From Lingula anatina (taxonomy: Eukaryota; Brachiopoda; Lingulata; Lingulida; Lingulidae): a stretch of DNA of 64,000 nt. The position numbers and the translations under genes are program-made. The stretch spans positions 260,648 through 324,647 of the forward strand of contig NW_019774881.1 in NCBI RefSeq assembly GCF_001039355.2, written 5' to 3'. This document shows positions 15,888 through 27,983 of the stretch, one piece after another. The notes below the pieces were generated by a model, which was given only the letters and a program-made list of their open reading frames with translations, searched no databases and had not been told where the DNA came from. Within the stretch, counting starts at the first letter, position 1, and every line of letters starts with the position of its first letter.

Positions 15888-17950
15888 TCCTGTGAACAAA
15901 TCAGCCAGATGATTCTCTCGATAAAATTACCTCACTTAAGTGGCATTCACCATCAGTTATCACTCTCAATCACTAAATGCGTCAGTGTAGGCCTATGTGC
16001 CAGAACGTTTGCGATAGAATGTGCTAGGTGCGACGCTATTTTGGTAAACACTGCACTCCGCCAGAGTTAATTAAGTTCCATTTTTCTTGTTTGAATTTTT
16101 AGAACTTATTTAACCATACGAATATTAGTTGCTTTTGATAATCTAAGTTATGACTTTGCGAACTTCTCCTACTTTTTGTTGAGGAGCGTGTCAGATTAAC
16201 TGTGCGTCCACATTAGTACAATTAGTTGACTTTGAGCTGTGTAATAAAAATATTTTAACTGGGAAGCTGTAACAAATACATAGGAATTTTGATGACTCAA
16301 TGAAAAAAGTGGTGTTCTTGTGTTGCCCGATCAACTGATCTTACTTTTCAGCGCTGCATATTGACCCATTTTATTGGCATGAACATTGGATAAAATCGTG
16401 CTGAAGAAGTTGCGATTACACGCATAAAGTACGAGGCCATCGGCTCAGATGTGAAACTTATCAACTGTAGAGAGCTTCGTGACTTATGAAATACGTGGGT
16501 TTTAAGCCGTTAGACTGAATATGTAAACATGTCCAAAAACATTACGTGAAAGTATTTAGTGTTTGCTATTTCATTTTCAGCTTTAAGAAGGGGTTCAGAA
16601 ACACGCAATGCAATTTGTGGGCCCCAGGAAGAATGCATTTTAACCAGCTGATTGGAAACACGCATATTAAGTTAAATAGTGTAGTTATGTCTAAGTGAAA
16701 GTTTAAATGGATATACATGTTTAAGCAAACATGTTAATAGACAATTAAACAGCGCTTAATAGTGGTCTGTAAGGAGAAAAATATAGAAAACGACATGGAA
16801 TTTGTTCTACAGCTTACTTCTTGGTTATATATAGTCTGTATTGTTCACCTTGTAAAACTATAAGGTTATAATACAAGATAAATATGAGCTTTTTCATCCA
16901 CCTTAACTGGACAAGCCCTTTATCAGTGTCTAGGGGATTGACGACAAGTTACACCCGTTTTCTATCATTTCGTTCAGTTTGCTTTATTAATGGACAAGAT
17001 CCCAAACACGTGAAACGGACAACTGAAAAACGACACGTGAACAGAAAAACAGTCACTCCATCAACTGCGACCTTCACTGGTGTTTGGTGTACCTTTTGTA
17101 TGTAAAATAATACAACCTATCAACATGTAATTAGCAAGAGTTGTGTAGGTACTTGGAAACTGTTTAAGAATCGTTGAAATTAGGGCTGCGTCAATTATTT
17201 TGTAAAAGTAGCCTACTCGAAGGTTGTAGGGTTGCCACTCATTCTGAGTCGTGAGAAAGCATCTCTTCAGCATCACCCCAATTGATCTATTATAAAAAAT
17301 AATTGCCCACAAGAGGGCGCAGTAAATAATGGAAAGGAAACTCACCAGAACAGCACAGTTGGAGTGCAGAAATTTCGAATAGGTTGAGTTGGGTAGAGAG
17401 CTAATTTCAGGTTATTTTGATCGCATCTGTAGGGCCTTTGGATACAGACTGTTAACACTTTCTACGACGGTTAGGTAGATTCTTACTGTGCGTGACGCTT
17501 TTGAAAATACGAGACTTCCTGATTAAATGCTATTACGTTTATTATTTGGAGCCCGTGTGATAGACAATGTAGATAATTGATCTTTTATTGATTAATTTTC
17601 ATCAAACTGTTATCCCGCATGGTGGGTTAAGGCAGGGTACATATTGCAGATGTTGGTACAGACTTAAACTTGCTTCTATGAAATATAAGCCCTGGCCACA
17701 TATACAAATACAACACTTAGTCCTACATAAAATGCATACTTCAAGTCCAACTGAAGGTTTCACTCAGAAAACCGAGAGAAACCCTGCATGATTTGCCTGG
17801 CGTTTATATTGTGTGCCTGCATATTCGATAAATATCTCGTCGCCCAGTTATCAAAATTGAAATTTAAAGAGATTTCGCTAGAATAAACAGCTCTATATTT
17901 GACGCACGTAGGCCTACACATAACGACCCCGATTTAAATTTCCGGATTAT
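15888..17950 (+). repeat. Direct duplicated block 2, copy A (ends at single N 17951)
   Basis: Nearly identical to 17952-20182. It lacks the 158-bp transposon present in copy B; the empty site TTCTTGTG is at 16314-16321. Confidence 0.9.
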
Positions 17951-17951
17951 N

Positions 17952-20182
17952 ATCCTGTGAACAAACCAGCCAGATGATTCTCTCGATAAAATTACCTCAC
18001 TTAAGTGGCATTCACTATCAGTTATCACTCTCAATCACTAAATGCGTCAGTGTAGGCCTATGTGCCAGAACGTTTGCGATAGAATGTGCTAGGTGCGGCG
18101 CTATTTTGGTAAACACTGCACTCCGCCAGAGTTAATTAAGTTCCATTTTTCTTGTTTGAGTTTTTAGAACTTATTTAACCATACGATTATTAATTGCTTT
18201 TGATAATCTAAGTTATGACTTTGCGAACTTATCCTACTTTTTGTTGAGGAGCGTGTCAGATTAACTGTGCGTCCACATTAATACAATAAGTTGACTTTGA
18301 GCTTTGTAATAAAAATATTTTAACTGGGAAGCTGTAACAAATACATAGAAATTTTGATGACTCAATGAAAAAAGTGGTGTTCTTATGGGGGGCGTCTCGA
18401 TAGTCCGAAGGTTCATTGGTCCGAAGGTTCATTGGTCCGAAAAGTGGTAACATTTTCATCGATTTTTTAATCAAGGGTTCATTGGTCCAAAGGTTCTATA
18501 GTGAACATTCGGACCAATGAACCTTCGGACTATCGCTACGGCTCCTTCTTATGTTGCCCGATCAACTGATCGTTACTTTTCAGCGCTGCATATTGACCCA
18601 TTTTATTGGTATGAACATTGGATAAAATCGTGCTGAAGAAATTGCGATTACACGCATAAAGTACGAGGCCATCGGCTCAGATGTGAAACTTATCAACTGT
18701 AGAGAGCTTCGTGACTTATGAAATAAGTGGGTTTTAAGCCGTTAGACTGAATATGTAAACATGTCCAAAAACATTACGTGAAAGTATTTAGTGTTTGCTA
18801 TTTCATTTTCAGCTTTAAGAAGGGGTTCGGAAACACGCAATGTAATTTGTGGGCCCCAGGAAGAATGCATTTTAACCAGCTGATTGGAAACACGCATACT
18901 GTATTAAGTTAAATAGTGTAGTTCTGTCTAAGCGAAAGCTTAAATGGATATACATGTTTAAGCAAACATGTTAATAGACAATTATATAAACAGCGCTTAA
19001 TAGTGGTCTGTAAGGAAAAAAATATAGAAAACGACATGGAATTTGTTCTACAGCTTACTTCTTGGTTATATATAGTCTGTATTGTTCACCTTGTAAAACT
19101 ATAAGGTTATAATACAAGACAAATATGAGCTTTTTCATCCACCTTAACTGGACAAGCCCTTTATCAGTGTCTAGGGGATTGACGACAAGTTACACCCGTT
19201 TTCTATCATTTCGTTCAGTTTGTTTTATTAATGGACAAGATCCCAAACACGTGAAACGGACAACTGAAAAACGACACGTGAACAGAAAAACAGTCACTCC
19301 ACCAACTGCGACCTTCACTGGTGTTTGGTGTACCTTTTGTATGTAAAATAATACAACCTATCAACATGTAATTAGCAAGAGTTGTGTAGGTACTTGGAAA
19401 CTGTTTAAGAATCGTTGAAATTAGGGCTGCGTCAATTATTTTGTAAAAGTAGCCTACTCGAAGGTTGTAGGGTTGCCACTCATTCTGAGTCGTGAGAAAG
19501 CATCTCTTCAGCATCACCCCAATTGATCTATTATAAAAAATAATTGCCCACAAGAGGGCGCAGTAAATAATGGAAAGGAAACTCACCAGAACAGCACAGT
19601 TGGAGTGCAGAAATTTCGAATAGGTTGAGTTGGGTAGAGAGCTAATTTCAGGTTATTTTGATCGCATCTGTAGGGCCTTTGGATACAGACTGTTAACACT
19701 TTCTACGACGGTTAGGTAGATTCTTACTGTGCGTGACGCTTTTGAAAATACGAGTCTTCCTGATTAAATGCTATTACGTTTATTATTTGGAGCCCGTGTG
19801 ATAGACAATGTAGATAATTGATCTTTTATTGATTAATTTTCATCAAACTGTTATCCCGCATGGTGGGTTAAGGCAGGGTACATATTGCAGATGTTGGTAC
19901 AGACTTAAACTTGCTTCTATGAAATATAAGCCCTGGCCACATATACAAATACAACACTTAGTCCTACATAAAATGCATACTTCAAGTCCAACTGAAGGTT
20001 TCACTCAGAAAACCGAGAGAAACCCTGCATGATTTGCCTGGCGTTTATATTGTGTGCCTGCATATTCGATAAATATCTCGTCGCCCAGTTATCAAAATTG
20101 AAATTAAAGAGATTTCGCTAGAATAAACAGCTCTATATTTGACGCACGTACACATAGCGACCCCGATTTAAATTTCCGGATT
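17952..20182 (+). repeat. Direct duplicated block 2, copy B
   Basis: Partner of 15888-17950, carrying an extra 158-bp inverted-repeat element at 18388-18545 and small indels. Unique sequence resumes after 20182. Confidence 0.9.
18388..18545. mobile_element. Haplotype-specific MITE with 8-bp TSD
   Basis: 158 bp present only in copy B of block 2. The 8-bp word TTCTTATG flanks it at 18380-18387 and 18546-18553, while copy A has a single TTCTTGTG. Arms 18398-18422 and 18511-18535 are perfect inverted copies built from CGATAGTCCGAAGG and TTCATTGGTCC. The outermost bases GGGGGCGTCT and GGAGCCGTAG (inverted) match imperfectly. Inside, the motif GGTTCATTGGTCCGAA recurs. No coding capacity; presumably moved by a hAT-like transposase acting in trans. 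Confidence 0.85.
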
Positions 20183-21565
20183 GTTTGGCATATTCTGGTT
20201 AGCATATTAGGGACATTTCAGATTAGTAATTTCCCAAATTTACAACCGGAAGCACGTGATTTCGGTTGCACGTTCCGCCCACGAAACACGCCGTTACTTT
20301 GGCGTACATAGCTTACAGTGCACGGGTCCCGTACTTTACTTTTATGTCGCCCTGATTTTTATGCAGTCAATTAGTTATGGTAAACTTGGATCTATTTCCC
20401 GTGACATTTCAATTCCATTGATAATGTTTGTAAACCACTTGCAAACACGACTGATATCCGCCCTTCTGTCGCTTCGAACAAAGAGGCAGCGGCCAAGTGA
20501 GACTGCCAAGAACGAATATTGGGCTAACAACGACACCGAACGCATTCGATAACGCATATTATTTTCCCCAGCCTTGCTAACGCTGCAGTTGTTATGATCA
20601 TTGAATATAAATCAAAATAGCATCATGCTTTGCTTACTGCCTTTTTCATTGTTCAACCGAGTTTATGATATGTTGCTCATTGCAAAAGAGGCTATCAAGT
20701 AACTTCGAAATTCTCTCAGTATCTGAGTAAATATTACGTTATCCTGAATGACGCCGTATCATCAACAACACAAGTTTACATCAATATATAGCTGATTTAT
20801 TTATTTATAGCGAATGCTGTATTAACACAGCTGATCCACGGATAATCTACATACAAAAGTGTTTGAACTAACAGCACTAGAGAAAAAAACTGAGTCATTA
20901 AAGTTTGGGTTAGTTTTCAATTTTGATTTTGCAACATGGTGAATATTCAATATAAATTTCCTCTTAAAATATATTGTAATTGTACATAGAGATCATCAGT
21001 TTTTATCTTAAAATTAACTTAAAAGAGCTATTTACAGCGGTTCGTCTTTCTAATATGAATAAATTAAAACAGTTGGCATATTTCTCACATTTGGATATAA
21101 CGATGCCGAACTCTCTTCTTTTCTTAATTCTTTCTAAAACACACAATTGCCTAAGAGGAAACTCCCATTGCTGATGCATAGGGCAGATTCCTGCACGACC
21201 ATTAAATTACCTACACACAGAGATTTGTTAAATAAAATGGAGTTAATATTTAAGTAAATGAATAATTAAATGTCATTGCACTGAAAACCAAAATTAATTG
21301 CATGTCTCTTGATTTATTAAAAGAAATAAAAAATCTAATTGAAAAAAAACTGACTGACTGGAAAAAAGTCTAGATCATGCCTACTTAAAATGCATACTTT
21401 AAGTCCTCGCCATATGCTCAGTCCACACCGCCAGAGATATAGTAATCACAGACATTGACCAGAGTCACTGGTAAGAAGGGGCACTGATCGCGAGACGGGA
21501 AATCGCGTGATGTTTGAAAGTCCCGAGATTTGCCACCCAGACTTGCCACGGACAGAGTTCATCAG

Positions 21566-23906
21566 TTAGCTATTTCTTTTGCCGAGAAAACGTGGTTTGT
21601 TTTGATTGCTCCTCTTGTCGGACGTTGACAATGCCATGTCATCCCCGGCTGCAGTGGTAGTGAGCTCGTCACGCTTTCCTAGAAAACTGGGTTTATTTCT
21701 GTCACTGGACTGAGAACGGAACATATTGTGCAAAAAGGCGGACATATCCCCGCTTTTCTTTCCAATAAACCTGGGCTTGTTTTTAGCATTTGAGTACGAC
21801 CTGAACATGTTCTGTAGGTACGACCTAACGTCCCGTTTGCCGATAAATCTGGGCTTTTGACGATTTCCCTGTTTGGCACGAAACAGTTCCGACACGTAAC
21901 TTTTCAAGTCTCTCTTGGACCGCGATTTGACGGCTCTTTTGCCGATAAAACCTGGCTTCTGGCGCGTGCTTGGTTTGGACCGAAAGAACGACTGGACATA
22001 ATCTTGCACGTCTCTCTTGCCGATGAACCTGGGTTTCTGTAGCGCGATATCCTGAGGGACGATGGTCTGGATGCCAGGTACTTCCACTTGTCTCTTCCCC
22101 AGGAATGCTGGGTTGTGTTTGCCCGCCGTCTGCGACCTCATCAGGTTTGCCAGATACGCTTGCATCCTGGAACCGCGTTTTTTAAAGAATCTGGGCCTCC
22201 TGGTTCCTTCGTCAACGCTAATCTGAGAGCTACCTGTCTCATGTTGGTTCCAATCCCGCTTCCCCAAGAAGGCGGGGTTATTCCGGATTGAAGACCCAGG
22301 CCGGAACATGTTCAGCATGTAGGCCCGCACGCCTCCTTTGAAACGACGCTTTTCCGAGGCGTTCCTGTCATCCACGTCTTCTGAGTCGACGTTCAAATCA
22401 CCGTCTACATCTTCATCCATGCCGTCTTTAGCTACATCGACTATAACGACGGGATCGTATGTCAGAAGCCACGATGCGATGCCATCGGTGTCATCAGTAG
22501 CGGGGGTTTTGACAAATATACCATACTCGACTGGTTCCCTTATGCCTTCGTCCGTCACATCTTTGCCTGAATTAAGAAAAATAAATAAATGAATATAACA
22601 CTAAACCGGAACGTTTTTTTTATCTTTAAATAATATCAAGTGATGTTTTAAGAGCATTGTATGTACGTGGTGGTAAAATTATGACGGCTGTATATTCCTA
22701 GATCTGATTCTTACGGAAACTTACGATAAAAGAAAATCAAGTATCATTCAAATATGTAAAGCATCTTAGCTATCCATACAGATAATCGTAATTAGTATCG
22801 GTCATTTACATCAGAACAAAAAAAATAATAAATTGGCTTAAGTAAAAATTAAATAATTATAAACAACCATTATATATATTACCAAAGTAATCAAATATAT
22901 CTAGCTTTTAATATATTTGAACCGCCATGCAATCAACATCTGGCCGTAATGATTTAACGGGTGCATAAAGGCAATAATTAAGCTATTAGCATAAATGAGG
23001 TCGTTTTATTCTACATCGAGAATAATTCCTCGTAGCGTTTTTTTTTTATTATCAAAAAAGCAGTAAACTGTGTTAAACGGGAACAAGAATATTCATTTCA
23101 TATAATGCGCTAGCTGTCTATATACTGTATATTCCAATATGCATGTAGCAAAGTTTGGACCCAATTTTTCATTTTTTTAATTACCTCTGATACATTAAGT
23201 GTGGCATTTCTAAAATGTAATATGTATCCTTATATACATATAGTAGTAATTTAGATAGATAGTAATAGATAATAATTTCGGAAGTTTACGACATACTGTG
23301 AACGGATAAAGACAATAAGTTATATTTCAGTTAATACATTCTACATCATTTATCGTAGATAAACACGGACTTTAATTAATCATTTGATAAATGTTCACAA
23401 TAAATGGTGGAATTCATCACTGTTGATTTAACTGGGATTATGTTGTAGTCGTGAGCTAATTAAACGTAAACGTAGTTTAAGTTTGTATGGAATTTCAGTT
23501 TTAAAAACTACGTTTGCTCGTCAGCGGAATGACTACGGAGAGTTAACTTATTTCAGTTTACCTAAAATGAATGGCGCATACTCTATCTGTCATTGATTTT
23601 TAGCTATAAAGTGGATTTACATTATTTTGTAGATGTGAATTAACTTTTCTAAGATATTTCTTATAATATACGTGTGTAAAGATGAAGATTACACTGAATC
23701 AAAAGCACTGAAGAAATACTTTTAGAAATCGTACGGTCAAGGCTCACAATTTATAGTATTAAAGAAAAGCTCTAACTGAAACTGTCTTTACTTATTTACT
23801 CACCAATTGCCTTTAAACCGGAGTCCGTATCTTTTTTCCGTAGAGCCGTACAATTTGCCATTACTGCCAGTAAGGAGAGGAGAGTCCATCCCTTCACGAG
23901 TGCCAT
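21566..23906 (-). CDS. Neuropeptide precursor with eight Pro-X-Phe-(Ile/Leu)-amide peptides, pleurin/PxFV-like
   Basis: Two minus-strand exons, 23804-23906 and 21566-22566, join in phase 1 to give 367 residues. Residues 1-20 are a signal peptide (MALVKGWTLLSLLAVMANC). An acidic spacer runs to about residue 105. Eight Gly-Lys-Arg/Lys sites follow, the amidating Gly at 136, 191, 217, 243, 277, 303, 331 and 363. Mature C-termini read NPAFLG, KPRFIG, KPGFIG, KPSFLG and KPRFLG. Most copies carry an upstream block resembling Y-[LV]-x-N-[ML]-F-R-[SA], giving amidated peptides of roughly 20-25 residues. Family knowledge: the P-x-F-V/I-amide ending recalls Mytilus inhibitory peptides, and NMFRS-like long repeats recall molluscan pleurin; I cannot confirm either. 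The exon-1 ATG precedes the only hydrophobic signal, and a minus-strand TATATAAG sits about 34 bp upstream. Confidence 0.9.
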
Positions 23907-23939
23907 CGCTAACTTGACGTTCTCAAGAACTGGCCGCGG

Positions 23940-23947
23940 CTTATATA
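23940..23947 (-). promoter_or_regulatory. Candidate TATA box of the neuropeptide gene
   Basis: Minus strand reads TATATAAG, 34-41 bp before the ATG at 23906. If used at the normal distance the 5' leader would be only a few nucleotides, so a start further upstream is also possible. Confidence 0.4.
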
Positions 23948-25264
23948 CAGAGCGGGGATCAGGCACAACCACGAGTTCTCGAACTCTGGTTTCCGCTTTG
24001 TGGCTAATCAAATTATTAATGGCACGAGACGCACGCAGGCGTCTTACTTCTGGCAAATAATTCTTCGGGCCAGTTCCAAGCCGTGGACAGATTCGGATAA
24101 GTGGTTGTCTTTTCGCTTAAATGGTCCTTGTGGAGACCAGACGTGGGTTAAAAACACTCCTTATGTGTCTTTAAAAGTGGATGCCAGAGAACAAAATAAC
24201 CCCACTTCATCGAGAGGTTCAAAGAAATCGATCATCTGCTTTCTGGAAATAAAATCGGGAATGGTGACTGTTCACGTGACCGGAACGTCATGCAGTTTTC
24301 TTCAACTGCGCTCTGCTTCAGTACTTTCCCGCGAACATGTTCACAGGCAGATGCCAAACTATTTCTCGGCGAAGTAGCGACACTGATTGCCATTAAAAGA
24401 TAATGGAATCACCCTTTTTAATGGTGTCTTCATCTAATGTCCGCTATGCCAAGTGAAATATTGCCCCATCTTTTCAAGGTACGCCGAATCATCAAGTCAA
24501 ATTTGTTCGGAGCTGGTAGCATGACAAACTCCCTATTCAATATGCTGACAATAGTTGGGCTCCTCAAAATATGAGCGTGATATCGATATATCCTTTCACA
24601 TCATTGAAGTTAAGGTAAAGGTATTCAATTGACCCCGCTAAAATATTGCCTTTTAAAGAAAATGTGTTCATCCGAACAGGTAACATTTATCCGCCCAGAC
24701 GGGATTGAAACAGTTCTAGTTCTTATGGTCATAATCACCATCAACGCTTTCTAATGATTCACATTTGGGAAAAAGTTGGCATTTCCCGAATTGCGGAATG
24801 GGCGGCTTCATGGCCATTAATCAAGAACTTTCAAATAAGGCATTTCCTTAATTCCTTTAATTTGTGGCAATGAATTCGCGTTCGTCGTTTTTGAACAGAA
24901 AAGGTGTTGTCGAAGCGACGGAGTTACGCGTCTTAGCAGTCAAGTATAAAAATCATACAGCGAGACGCGCTCGTCCGTGTCCCGTTCACGAAGCCCATAA
25001 TTTACCAGCCTGGAACGTTCAGCAAATAGACTTACCGTGTATCTAACTATACTAAAAGCAACCACAAATACTGAGCTATTACCATGGTATGATCTGTTTC
25101 CGTTTCGCATAATGATTATTGTATCAACGATTAATGCTGTCCAATACCCTGCTTCTCAATGTTATTCGGTCAGGGGATGAGTGCAATTTTTGTTTGCTTT
25201 GTGAATATTTATATTAAGATTATTTGAATTATCTCACGTTTCACAATTTCTACATATTATACCA

Positions 25265-27982
25265 TGGTAATGATGGACTGCATTTCACTTATTTAATTAA
25301 AGTAAATTGAATCGTAGAAGTGATATAAATCGTATTTCTTTTAATCGCTTTCTTTTTTTTTTATAAATCTCTCTCTTAAATTTGATCATTGCTCTGTCAC
25401 TGCGAAGTATTTGCGAGTTTTTATTTCATCCGGTAATCCAAGGATTAATTTGCTGAGACTATTTCATAGAACGTTATCTGATACAAAGAATCGAAGAACA
25501 ATGCGAATCATAGAACTATACATGTATATTATATCATTTGCTAGGTGTATACAACTCATCATGATATGTGTCTAAAGCGATACAGTTATTTCACGTTTCT
25601 TTCTCAACTTAGTTTTCTGTCACTCATTTTTTTTATTGCAGATTCTTAGTTTTGTTAAAATAAAAACGCACAACGCTTTTACGTATACCGTCCTACACTG
25701 CACTGTTAAGTAAGGCCCCTCTCTGTTAGTGTGCCATTGGGGATAGTGGGCACCAATGTCAGAGTATCATATGTTTAATATTTTACCCGTGCTACCTCCG
25801 CTTCCTTCAATCACGACAACTCTCGCCCCACAGTGTATTTTTGTGATTCATCTCATCTACTAAATTGACGCACTGTAAGTTTTGCCGTCACCGTCCGTAC
25901 GTCACGACTTATTTTGCAAGAGCTACATGAAATAACAAAGAAAGAAATGGTTGGCAATGAAATGGAAAGAAGGAAAAGGACAAGAAAAGTAGTCATTGAC
26001 AAACTATGATGATAAGTGTACACAAAAGCAGCAATACCAATGCTGTAAAGTTATTGACTTACGCTTTCACTAATAGCAGGTAATAATTAAAAAGGAACCA
26101 TGTAAAAGGAAAGGGAGTTATTGAGTGTAAGTTAAATTTCTCTAAGAGTGGAATCTGTTTTAGTGTTAGGAAAAGATGAATAGGGTTTAAGTCGGATACA
26201 GTTTTATTTGATAGGTAAATTTCACTATAGGATGCATTTTGCTATCACCATCAACCTTGTATGCAATATGAGAATGGAAAATTTCTGATAATCATGCCAT
26301 AGGCACTGGAAAGAGAAAACAATTAAAGGCGTGATCAGTGTGGGGAAATCCTGAAGGGCAGATATCAGTACAATTCATTATCAATTCCAATTAATTCCAT
26401 TACTGGTCAATACACTGTTATGATTCCGTATATGGTATTCTGATATAAATGATACATACCACAATTTGCTAACGCAGGTTTCCTTATAATTAAGATAGTT
26501 ATTTGAAGATGAAAATGTGAAAAATTCACTAATGATAATAGGTTCAATAATATCTTCCATGTTATGAATTTTCGTGAGTCTATAGTTTTTGTCATAATTA
26601 ATGTTTTTAAATGGTTTATTAAAAAATAGAAAAAAAGAGACATTAGTATAAAAAGTAGATTTGCACATAAAATGGCTGATGAAAATCACTTTGGACAGTT
26701 TTACTAGTTCAGTTTCCCTGAGAAATATTTGAACTTACATAGAACACAAATTCCTTTCAGTAAATATGTAACATATTTTGTCTCCAAGTGTGTGCCGCAA
26801 TATTTCCATGGGAAGTTCGGAAGGCTAAATCGATGGCCCTAAACAAATAATTGGCAAATTGTGTTGTTAAGCAGATGCAAATGAAATAAATTTCTTGATA
26901 AAATACACTAAGAGCACAGGGAACTTTTGCAAAATGATGCTATCGGTCAATGCAAATATCTTCTAGAATTATGTGACCTGAAAACAACGAAGAATGTAGC
27001 TCATTATGCTGTATGTGTAATATTCATCAATAAATAATTTCAAACTAACTGCCACACAATTATCAAAAAAATTGTTTCCCGAACCTAATTATGATGTTTT
27101 CTGTATAATCTTTTTGTGTGAACCTACTTCCAAATTGATATTGTAATTTTTGTGCCGTAGACATATAGAATAGGTTCTATACTCACTGGAAACTGTAATT
27201 GGAGCAAACTGAATGAATAATAATTATTACTTTTTTGTTGGGAAAATTACCAGTGAGCAGTAACAATGCTTTTTAGCTACATTTATTTTGAATGCAATCG
27301 ACTCACGCGCTTGCGTGTAAACCCACCTATTTTCACAGTTCCTCACAGTTGGTTGTTCAGTCTATAATCGATCTTTTCATGCTGTTTGTTTTTATCAAGC
27401 TGGACCATATTTGACATTCCGCACCCCGGAGTTTAGGCATTTGTACATTTAGAACTGAACCGTAAGTCAGTTAGAAAAAATTGACTGAGTAGTTTTAATA
27501 AATAATAATTAACGTTAAGGTTAATTAGATAGGTGTGTGTGTGTGTACTTTGTGCCCCTTTGCGTATCAAAAACCAAACAGGAGTTTCATTTAGATAAAG
27601 GTGTTTCAGACATTAACAAAGAATGCATCACGTTTGAAAAATGCGTGATGAGTTTAAAGACCAGACACTTGTATAATCATCGCATACGTTTGAGAACGCA
27701 TGCATGTAGGTGAATATGACGTCAGTGCACGAAGTTATGTTCAGGTCATTCACTCATTATTAAGAGACCAGTGGTTCGTTAATGATCATTTTGGCAAGAA
27801 TGAAGACGGATATTGTGACATTTTAACCCCCGTAATGATTAAACTCGTCATTTTTACCGAAGAGTGCCCTTTACCTTTTAGTTGAGTGGTGTTATTAATA
27901 GCATGCAAATAAACTGACGAATGTAACTAAGTTCGAGTACTAGGTACATTGTGTAAGAAATAATCCATGCTGACGTTTTAGA
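25265..27982 (+). repeat. Direct duplicated block 3, copy A (ends at single N 27983)
   Basis: Nearly identical to 27984-30940. It lacks the roughly 240-bp dispersed repeat of copy B; the uninterrupted site is around 26079-26092. Confidence 0.9.
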
Positions 27983-27983
27983 N

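Larger units (their letters stand above)
15530..21565. other. Intergenic region dominated by an allelic duplication
   Basis: No gene can be supported. The region holds C homopolymers (15760-15772), block 2 in two copies, and about 1.4 kb of unique AT-rich sequence before the neuropeptide gene. A minus-strand AATAAA at 21313-21318 is a candidate poly(A) signal for that gene, about 250 bp past its stop. Confidence 0.5.

Noticed and set aside
17061-17345. Minus-strand frame of 94 codons, also at 19215-19586
   Set aside because: The two copies differ in frame length and the composition is not protein-like; it recurs only because the block is duplicated.
24000-24377. 125-codon plus-strand frame overlapping the neuropeptide promoter
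   Set aside because: No domain, signal peptide or splice evidence; it lies antisense to the well-supported peptide gene.
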